From NCBI GenBank assembly GCA_964370985.1, contig CAYJLE010000012.1, forward strand, positions 1 to 64,000: a stretch of DNA of 64,000 nt, written 5' to 3'. A model generated the notes under the pieces. It worked only from the letters and a program-made list of their open reading frames with translations, ran no database searches and was not told where the DNA came from. The stretch is from JAHDVS01 sp964370985 (lineage in GTDB: Bacteria > Actinomycetota > Thermoleophilia > Gaiellales > Gaiellaceae). Both the position numbers and the translations under genes were made by a program. Shown in pieces: positions 58,430 through 64,000 of the stretch (its first letter is position 1; the number at the start of each line of letters is the position of its first letter).

Positions 58430-58511
58430 CGGGTCAGGACCCGTCCTCACCTGCCCTCGGCCCGGGCGGAGCGCGGAATCTGAGTCGCCTCGACTCAAGG
58501 GGTCTGACCCC
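58430..58511. repeat. cluster of three perfect inverted repeats
   Basis: Three short perfect palindromes follow one another: CGGGTC-AG-GACCCG (58430-58443), TGAGTCG-CCT-CGACTCA (58481-58497) and GGGGTC-T-GACCCC (58499-58511). They lie between two convergent genes, so they can serve as terminators. The GGTC/GACC core shared by the first and third could also be a dispersed repeat or a protein site. Confidence 0.6.
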
Positions 58512-58533
58512 CTGATCGGAGGCCGTTGGATCG

Positions 58534-59424
58534 CTACCCGGGCACCTGGAAGCGGACGCCGACGCCCCGGATCGAAACCTCGCGGTCCCGGGGGAACCAG
58601 ACGATGTCTCCGGGCTCGCGGGTGCCGAACGCGAGGTAGGTGAGGCCGGTCTCGCCCGCGCGGAAGGAGTGCGCGGCCCCCGTCGCGGCCGGCCGGGAGA
58701 CGACGCTGCCGGCACGCACCGGGAGCTCCTCGTCGCCGAGGACGCAGGTGCCGGTGCCGGCGAGGACGACGAACAGCTCCTCCTCCTCCGAGTGGCAGTG
58801 CGGCGGCGCTCCCTCCGCGCCGGTTCCCAGCACGACGTGGCGCAAGCCCGTGCGCCGCGAGCCAGCCGCGCGGCCGAGGTCGCGGACGGTCGCGCCGCCC
58901 CAGCGCTTCTGCGAGGCGACGTCGCCCACCGCCACGATCCGGGGCGGGCGCGGGCGCGGGTCTCCGACCTCCGGCGGCCCGGCGGCAGCCTCCTGCTCGA
59001 AGGGGTGGCCGCCACGGCCGATCTCGACCCAGCTGCTCCCGAGCCAGGCTACGCCCGCCCGGGGCAGGCGGGTCATCGTCGCAAGCGCGCGCTGCCCGAA
59101 CGCGAGCATGTCGAGGCCCTCGCCGCCCGCCCGCAGCGTGTGCACCTCCGCTCGTGGCAGGTGCACGAGGCAGTCCCCAGCCGCGACCGCGAAGGAGTCG
59201 CCGTCCTGCCACGAGAGCCCGGCGCCTGCCAGAACGTAGAAGATCTCCTCCTCGATCCCCTCGGCGTGCGCCGGCGTCGACCAGCAACCGGGCTCGAGGA
59301 CGATCCGGTTGACGCCCGCGCCGACGGAGCCGGCGGCGGTCCCGAGATCCGTCCAGGCTCCCGCGATGTGCCCGAACTCGTAGCGCTCGGCCTCCACCTC
59401 GTCCCAGTGCGCGATCGAGCCCAC
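58534..59424 (-). CDS. two-cupin-domain protein
   Basis: A 296-residue bicupin. The first cupin holds LEPGCWSTPAHAEGIEEEIFYVLAG and later LVHLPRAEVHTLRAG; the second holds APPHCHSEEEELFVVLAG and AAHSFRAGETGLTYL. The His/Glu metal ligands are complete in the second domain and partly in the first (H but PAH). Bicupins include dioxygenases, isomerases and storage proteins; the substrate cannot be told. GTG start at 59424 (VGSIAHWDEVEAERY). Divergent from the xer genes with 101 nt between starts. Confidence 0.8.
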   Translation of the reverse strand: MGSIAHWDEVEAERYEFGHIAGAWTDLGTAAGSVGAGVNRIVLEPGCWSTPAHAEGIEEEIFYVLAGAGLSWQDGDSFAVAAGDCLVHLPRAEVHTLRAGGEGLDMLAFGQRALATMTRLPRAGVAWLGSSWVEIGRGGHPFEQEAAAGPPEVGDPRPRPPRIVAVGDVASQKRWGGATVRDLGRAAGSRRTGLRHVVLGTGAEGAPPHCHSEEEELFVVLAGTGTCVLGDEELPVRAGSVVSRPAATGAAHSFRAGETGLTYLAFGTREPGDIVWFPRDREVSIRGVGVRFQVPG

Positions 59425-59525
59425 GTCCCGGATTCTCGCACGCCAGCGCCCGCGGGCGCGGACAGCCCCGGGGACGACGAACCGGGCCAGGCAGGAAGGG
59501 GCAGGCCCACCGAGAAACCGCGACC

Positions 59526-60374
59526 GTGGACGCACGCGCCGCGATCGAGCGCTTCCTCGCCCGCCCGTCGCTCTCGGAGGCGACGCGGCGGAGCTACCGC
59601 GGCGACCTCGAGGAGTTCTGCGGGTGGCTGCGCCGTCGCGGCCTCGAGCTCGAGCAGGTCGACGCGCGCGTGCTCACCGCCTACGCGACGGAGCTCGGGA
59701 GCGCCCGGCCGGGCAGGCGGCCGCGCAAGCTCGCGCCGGCCACGCTCGCGCGCAAGCTCGCCGCGATCCGCTCGCTCCTGCGCGCGACGGTCGGTCCCGG
59801 CCGGGTGCCGGACGTCGCGCTCGCCGGACGCCGGCCACGGCGACTGCCGTACGCGCCGACCGAGCGCGAGACGGACGCGCTCCTCGGCACGCTCGACGGC
59901 GACGATCCGCTCGCTCTTCGCAACCGCGCGCTCTTCGAGCTCGTCTACTCCGCGGGGCTCCGCTCCCAGGAGGTCGTCGACCTCCCCGTCGGCGACGTCG
60001 ACTTCGAGCAGGAAGCGGTCCGCGTGCGCGGCAAGGGCGGCAAGGAGCGGGTCGTCCCGCTCGGCGAGGAGGCCGCTTTCAGGCTGCGGCGCTACCTGGC
60101 CGACGGCCGCCCGCAACTCGCCCGCGGCGCCGAGAACGCGTTCTTCCTCTCGGCCCGCGGCCGGCCGCTCAACACGTCGACGTTGCGGCGCCTGGTGCAG
60201 AACCCGCACCGGCTCCGCCATGCCTTCGCCACCCACCTGCTCGAGGGCGGTGCCGACCTCCGGACGATCCAGGAGCTGCTCGGCCACTCCTCCCTCTCGA
60301 CCACGCAGGTCTACAGCCACGTCGACGGGAAGCGCCTCCGCCGGGTCTATGACAGCGCCCACCCCCGCGCCTGA
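59526..60374 (+). CDS. XerC-like tyrosine recombinase with a small deletion
   Basis: A 282-residue integrase. The N-terminal SAM-like domain and the catalytic Arg-Lys-His-Arg-His-Tyr set are present: GLRSQEVVDL, GKGGKERVVPL, HRLRHAFATHLLEGG, LLGHSSLSTTQVYSHV. Compared with the next gene, about ten residues are missing just before the HxLRH motif (LRRLVQNPHRLRH). It is in frame, with no frameshift. Whether it is active is uncertain. Starts with GTG and overlaps the next gene by 26 nt. Confidence 0.85.
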   Translation: MDARAAIERFLARPSLSEATRRSYRGDLEEFCGWLRRRGLELEQVDARVLTAYATELGSARPGRRPRKLAPATLARKLAAIRSLLRATVGPGRVPDVALAGRRPRRLPYAPTERETDALLGTLDGDDPLALRNRALFELVYSAGLRSQEVVDLPVGDVDFEQEAVRVRGKGGKERVVPLGEEAAFRLRRYLADGRPQLARGAENAFFLSARGRPLNTSTLRRLVQNPHRLRHAFATHLLEGGADLRTIQELLGHSSLSTTQVYSHVDGKRLRRVYDSAHPRA

Positions 60375-61269
60375 CCCCCACGTCGGCGGGTTTCTCGCCC
60401 TCCTCGGCGCCCGCCGCTCGCCGCGGACGCTCGACGCCTACCGTCGCGACCTCGCAGACCTGTCCGCGTTCCTCGGCCGGTCGCCCGCCGACGCGACCGC
60501 GGACGAGATCGAAGCCTGGCTCGCGGCGATGCGCGAGCGCGGTCTCGCCGCCAGCTCGATCGCCCGCCGCACCGCCGCCGCGAGGAGCTTCTACCGCCAC
60601 CTCGTCCTGCTCGGAGCCCGCGCCGACAACCCGGCCGTGGAGGTCGAGCTTCCCCGCCGGCGGCGACGCCTGCCGAGGACGCTGTCGCCCGCCGAGATCG
60701 AGCGGCTGATCCAGGCTGCGAACGGGCTCAACCCACGCCAGCTGCGCGACCGCGCCCTCGTCGAGCTGCTCTACGGCGCCGGCCTGCGGGTGAGCGAGGC
60801 GGTCGGCCTCGACCGGGCGCGCGTCGACCTTGCCGAGCGGCTCGTGCGCCCGCTCGGCAAGGGAGAGAAGGAGCGGCTCGTCCCGCTCGGCCGGGAGGCG
60901 ACCGAGGCCCTGCGCCGCTACCTCTCCCGCGGGCGCCCCCACCTCGACCGCCGTCACCGCCCGGAGCTGTTCCTGAACGCCCAGGGCGGCGCCCTCACCC
61001 GCGCCGGCGCGTTCTTCATCCTGCGCCGTCTCGCCGAGCGGGCCGGGCTCGAGCCCGAGCGCGTCCACCCGCACCTGCTGCGCCACTCCTTCGCGACCCA
61101 CCTGCTCGAGGGCGGCGCCGACCTGCGCTCGGTCCAGGAGATGCTCGGCCACGCCGACCTCGCCACGACGGAGCTCTACACGCACGTATCCGATCGGCGC
61201 CGGCGCGAGACCTACTTCAGCGCGCACCCGCACGCCGTACGCGGCCGCCGGCATCCTTCGGGGGGATGA
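60349..61269 (+). CDS. xerD: XerD-like tyrosine recombinase
   Basis: A 306-residue tyrosine recombinase with a complete catalytic set: GLRVSEAVGL (Arg), GKGEKERLVPL (Lys), HPHLLRHSFATHLLEGG (His, Arg), MLGHADLATTELYTHV (His, Tyr). It may resolve chromosome dimers at dif with the overlapping partner gene, although two adjacent Xer genes could also form a mobile-element pair. No dif-like site or element boundary is visible nearby. The PHP gene starts within its end. Confidence 0.9.
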   Translation: MTAPTPAPDPHVGGFLALLGARRSPRTLDAYRRDLADLSAFLGRSPADATADEIEAWLAAMRERGLAASSIARRTAAARSFYRHLVLLGARADNPAVEVELPRRRRRLPRTLSPAEIERLIQAANGLNPRQLRDRALVELLYGAGLRVSEAVGLDRARVDLAERLVRPLGKGEKERLVPLGREATEALRRYLSRGRPHLDRRHRPELFLNAQGGALTRAGAFFILRRLAERAGLEPERVHPHLLRHSFATHLLEGGADLRSVQEMLGHADLATTELYTHVSDRRRRETYFSAHPHAVRGRRHPSGG

Positions 61270-61982
61270 CCGCGCACGTCGGCCGCCAGCTCTTCGACCT
61301 GCACAACCACTCCGACCGCTCGTACGACGCGTCCAACACCCTCGCGGACTACGAGCGGGCGCACGCGGCCGGACGCTTCGACGTGGTCGCGATCACCGAC
61401 CACAACCGCATCGACGGCGCCCTCGCCTTCGCCGCCGCCGCGTCGTTCCCGGTCATCGTCGGGATGGAGATCGACACCGCCGACGGCGAGCTGATCGGCC
61501 TATTCCTGGAGGAGACGATCCCGACCGGTCTCCCGGCGTCCGAGACCGCCGAGCGCATCCGCGCGCAGGACGGGTTCGTCTACCTCCAGCACCCCTTCTA
61601 CCGCCTGGTCAGAAGGCCGCTGACGGCGCGCGCCCGCGAGCAGCTCGCCGACCGAGGGCTCGTGGACGTCGTCGAGGGTCGGAACGGCGGGCCGTTCACC
61701 GGCGGGCCCGACGCGCGGGCACGCGCCTGGGCGGGCGAGCGTGGGCTGCCGCTCGGAGCGGGCAGCGACGCGCACGAGCCGCCCGACATCGGCCGCTGCC
61801 TCGTCTCGGTGGCGCCGGGACCGCTCGAGGCAACCTCCGTGCTCGAGCGCCTGCGCGACGCGGTGATCATCGACCGCCACCGCAGCTCGCTGAGCCAGAT
61901 CGCAACGAAGGCGCGCTACCGCTTCCTCGCGGAGATCCCCCGCAGGCTACGGGGCGAGTCCCGGGGGAGCCGGCTAGCGTGA
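61266..61982 (+). CDS. PHP-domain metal-dependent phosphoesterase
   Basis: A 238-residue PHP protein. Metal motifs are visible: DLHNHSDRSYDAS, ITDHNRIDG, HPFYRL and GSDAHEP. Relatives dephosphorylate nucleotides or histidinol phosphate. It starts in the last codons of xerD (ATGA) and overlaps the converging HEAT-repeat gene by 9 nt. Substrate unknown. Confidence 0.85.
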   Translation: MTAHVGRQLFDLHNHSDRSYDASNTLADYERAHAAGRFDVVAITDHNRIDGALAFAAAASFPVIVGMEIDTADGELIGLFLEETIPTGLPASETAERIRAQDGFVYLQHPFYRLVRRPLTARAREQLADRGLVDVVEGRNGGPFTGGPDARARAWAGERGLPLGAGSDAHEPPDIGRCLVSVAPGPLEATSVLERLRDAVIIDRHRSSLSQIATKARYRFLAEIPRRLRGESRGSRLA

Positions 61983-62480
61983 GCCGCCCGGGCGGCGGTC
62001 GCGCTGCTTCTTGCGGAGCCCCTCGGCAACCCGCTTCGCGGCGCCGCGAAGCTCCGCGTCCTCCTCGTCGGAGGAGGCGATGTGCTCGAGCAGCACGATC
62101 GTGTCGGCGTGCGGCGAGCCGTTCCTGAGCGCGAGGATCGCCATCCGCCGCACGGTGGCGTTCGGGTCGGCATTCGCGAGCTGGTGAAGCAGCGAGCGGA
62201 CAGCGTTGACGACGCCCGCATGGTCGCGGGACAGGAGCTCGAGGGACAGGAGCGCGGAGCCGCGGCACGCGGGCGAGTCGTCCTCGAGCCCGCGGCGCAG
62301 GAGCTCGGTCTTCTGGCGGTAGCGCAGCTGGCCGACCGCTCGGAAGGCGACGGCGCGCGCGCGGAAGTCCTCGTCGCGCGCGGCGGCCTCGAGCTCCTCG
62401 TCGACCGCGTGGCGCAGCTGGGCGAGCTCCCGCTCGTCGGTGATCCCGGCCGCCCGCTCCGCGACCACCGCGAGGTTCAA
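61974..62480 (-). CDS. HEAT-repeat protein
   Basis: A 168-residue all-helical protein with repeats such as RARAVAFRAVGQLRYRQ, SPACRGSALLSLELLSRD and ATVRRMAILALRNGS, typical HEAT units of about 30-35 residues, and a very basic C-terminal tail. It likely acts as a binding scaffold. A TTG at 62480 overlaps the gltA stop (TTGA), indicating translational coupling with citrate synthase; this unusual start supports the chosen boundary. Confidence 0.72.
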   Translation of the reverse strand: MNLAVVAERAAGITDERELAQLRHAVDEELEAAARDEDFRARAVAFRAVGQLRYRQKTELLRRGLEDDSPACRGSALLSLELLSRDHAGVVNAVRSLLHQLANADPNATVRRMAILALRNGSPHADTIVLLEHIASSDEEDAELRGAAKRVAEGLRKKQRDRRPGGSR

Positions 62481-63607
62481 CTGGCGCCGTCGCGAGCCGG
62501 GTACTCGCGGCTATCGGGCCCCACATACAGAGAGCTCGGCCGAATCAGCCGGTTGTCGCGGTGCTGCTCGATCACGTGTGCCGCCCAGCCGACCACGCGG
62601 CTCGCGACGAACAGGGTCGTGAACAGCTCCGTGGGGATGCCGAGGTAGCGGTAGGTGGAGGCCGAGTAGAAGTCGACGTTCGGGTAGAGGCCCTTCTCGG
62701 CGGTCACGACCCGCTCGATTCGCTGCGACATCGCGAACCAGTCGGGCTCGGAGCCGTCGGCGCGCCCCGCCAGCTTGCGGGCGAGCTCCTTGAGGATCTC
62801 CGCACGGGGATCCATCGTCTTGTAGACGCGGTGGCCGAAGCCCATGATCCGCTCGTGCTCGGCGAGACGGCGGCGAACATCGTCCTCGACACGATCGGGG
62901 TCGTCGATCGACTCGAGTGTTCGCATCACCTGCTCGTTGGCGCCCCCGTGGAGCGGGCCCTTGAGCGCGCCGATCGCCCCGACGACGGCGGAGTGCATGT
63001 CCGCGAGAGTCGACGCGATCACGCGCGCCGTGAACGTGGACGCGTTCATCTCGTGGTCGGCGTGCAGGATCATCGCCACGTCGAACGTGCGAGCGGCGTC
63101 CTCGTCGGGGCGCCGTCCGCTCAGCATGGTGAGGAAGCTCTCCGCGTACGAGAGCTCGGGGTCGGGGTCGACCGGCTCGAGCCCGGCACGGCGGCGGTGA
63201 TAGCGGCAGACGAGCGTCGGGATCTTCGCGATCAGGCGGACCGCCTTGCGCTGGTTCGCCTCCTCGGAGTTCGAGTCCTTGTCCGGGTCGTCGAACGACG
63301 TCGCGGAGACGGCCGTGCGCAGCATCTCCATGGGCGCCGCGTCGCGCGCGATCAGGTCGACGACCTGGGCCGCCTCCCCGGACACGGCCCGCGCGTTCCC
63401 GAGCTCCGCCGCGAACGCGGCACGCTCGGCGGTCGACGGCAGCTCGCCGCGGAGGAGCAGGAACGCGACCTCCTCGTAGGTGGCGTGCCGTGCAAGCTCG
63501 TGGATGTCGTAGCCGCGAAAGCTGAGGATGCCCCTCTGACCGTCGATCGAGCACAGCTCCGAGCGTGCGACGACGATCCCTTCGAGCCCTGCCTTCGAGT
63601 CGGTCAT
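62477..63607 (-). CDS. gltA: citrate synthase
   Basis: First enzyme of the TCA cycle, 376 residues, of the shorter (type I, Bacillus-like) size. The catalytic residues are in LHGGANEQV (His), GFGHRVYKTMDPR (His) and SASTYRYLGIP plus VDFYSAST (Asp). The ATG at 63607 (MTDSKAGLEGIVVA) is preferred over the longer open frame. Divergent from mdh with 122 nt between starts. Confidence 0.95.
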   Translation of the reverse strand: MTDSKAGLEGIVVARSELCSIDGQRGILSFRGYDIHELARHATYEEVAFLLLRGELPSTAERAAFAAELGNARAVSGEAAQVVDLIARDAAPMEMLRTAVSATSFDDPDKDSNSEEANQRKAVRLIAKIPTLVCRYHRRRAGLEPVDPDPELSYAESFLTMLSGRRPDEDAARTFDVAMILHADHEMNASTFTARVIASTLADMHSAVVGAIGALKGPLHGGANEQVMRTLESIDDPDRVEDDVRRRLAEHERIMGFGHRVYKTMDPRAEILKELARKLAGRADGSEPDWFAMSQRIERVVTAEKGLYPNVDFYSASTYRYLGIPTELFTTLFVASRVVGWAAHVIEQHRDNRLIRPSSLYVGPDSREYPARDGAS

Positions 63608-63683
63608 TCCGCGGCCAATCCTACCGGGCGCCGGGTCGCCGGGCAGGGCGACAGCAGGCCCGCCCGCGCCCGCCGGGGCCGAG

Positions 63684-63689
63684 TAGAAT
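63684..63689 (+). promoter_or_regulatory. -10 box of mdh
   Basis: TAGAAT lies 40 nt before the mdh ATG, in the divergent gltA-mdh region. Here a leader with an AGGGAG ribosome site (63713-63718) is present, in contrast to the leaderless genes elsewhere. Confidence 0.4.
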
Positions 63690-63729
63690 CGCGCCCGCCA
63701 CACGACCGAGACAGGGAGCAGCGATCCGC

Positions 63730-64000
63730 ATGAGACGCAAGGTCACCGTCGTCGGCGCCGGCAATGTCGGCGCGACGGCAGCACAGGAGATCGCGAGGCG
63801 CGACTACGCCGACGTCGTCCTCGTCGACATCGTGGAGGGCCTGCCGCAGGGCAAGGCACTCGACATGAACGAGGCGGGACCGGTGCTGGGCTACGAGGCG
63901 ACGGTCGTCGGCACGAACGGCTACGAGGAGACGGCCGGCTCCGACGTCGTCGTGATCACCTCCGGCCGGCCGCGCGCGCCCGGCATGAGCCGCGACGACC
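63730..64000 (+). CDS. mdh: malate dehydrogenase, 3'-truncated
   Basis: NAD-dependent malate dehydrogenase of the LDH-like type. The first 90 residues are in the window and show the NAD loop VVGAGNVGATAAQEIA, the acidic LVDIVEG, and VVITSGRPRAPGMSRDD that leads into the substrate loop. It ends at the window edge. Together with gltA, sdhABE and pckG it makes this end of the window a TCA-cycle neighbourhood. Confidence 0.93.
   Translation, partial: MRRKVTVVGAGNVGATAAQEIARRDYADVVLVDIVEGLPQGKALDMNEAGPVLGYEATVVGTNGYEETAGSDVVVITSGRPRAPGMSRDD

Noticed and set aside
59526..61269. Integrase pair of a mobile element
   Set aside because: No attachment-site repeats, tRNA target, transposase or atypical composition nearby; chromosomal Xer proteins are as likely.

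Overview
The window is about 70% G+C, with strong G/C third-position bias, many GTG starts and 1-8 nt overlaps between consecutive genes. Gene content (a SecA/SecB-independent look at housekeeping genes, a GTP-type PEP carboxykinase, a cytoplasmic type-E succinate dehydrogenase, a long SRP RNA beside dnaX, Ser tRNAs without encoded CCA, DUF3179 lipoproteins) suggests an actinobacterium of the Thermoleophilia/Gaiellales type. That placement is inference from gene content, not a phylogeny. No insertion sequence, prophage, integron or CRISPR array is visible.

Layout. 0-2.4 kb: argH (5' cut) and lysA. 2.4-8.6 kb: a minus-strand operon led by an AhpD-like selenoprotein and followed by trkA, trkH, ktrB, ktrA and an aquaporin. 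8.7-11.3 kb: HAD phosphatase, fabF, groES-like gene, two tRNA-Ser. 11.4-16.6 kb: small secreted protein, MFS transporter, lipoprotein, thioredoxin-like protein, and a CmtR-like metal sensor divergent from a MerA-like selenoprotein. 16.6-23.6 kb: zwf-glk, tRNA-Ser, cytochrome c, uppP, an odd channel-like protein and a CoA-transferase pair. 23.6-26.1 kb: HEPN/MNT pair and an ECF sigma/anti-sigma pair. 26.2-32.5 kb: the most unusual block, with an AhpD-YjeF fusion selenoprotein, two SRPBCC proteins, two related membrane proteins, a second MerA-like selenoprotein and a GrdB-like selenoprotein. 32.8-39.6 kb: a Tes/MJ0619-like radical SAM enzyme, a methyltransferase, a CDP-alcohol phosphatidyltransferase, two DUF3179 lipoproteins and a Cys-type flavin disulfide oxidoreductase. 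39.6-42.3 kb: CcdA, TlpA, anti-sigma/sigma and a peroxiredoxin-like selenoprotein. 42.4-48.4 kb: tRNA-Val, VapBC, SRP RNA, dnaX-ybaB-recR, lysC-asd. 48.4-64 kb: mostly central metabolism (sdhABE, pckG, gltA, mdh) plus Xer recombinases, a cupin, a PHP protein and secreted proteins.

The main result is that six genes in four redox families (positions 8.4, 15.3, 27.2, 29.9, 32.0 and 42.2 kb) are interrupted by a single in-frame TGA exactly where the family has a redox-active cysteine, with homology continuing on both sides in the same frame. A candidate hairpin follows each TGA. I read them as selenocysteine codons. Conventional gene calling would split or truncate all six. They sit with metal sensing (CmtR-like), K+ uptake, CcdA/TlpA thiol transfer and sigma/anti-sigma pairs, so the 8-42 kb stretch looks like a thiol/selenol redox province. 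No selA, selB, selC or selD is in the window. The second notable locus is the radical SAM/methyltransferase/CDP-alcohol transferase operon, which could make or modify an unusual membrane lipid.
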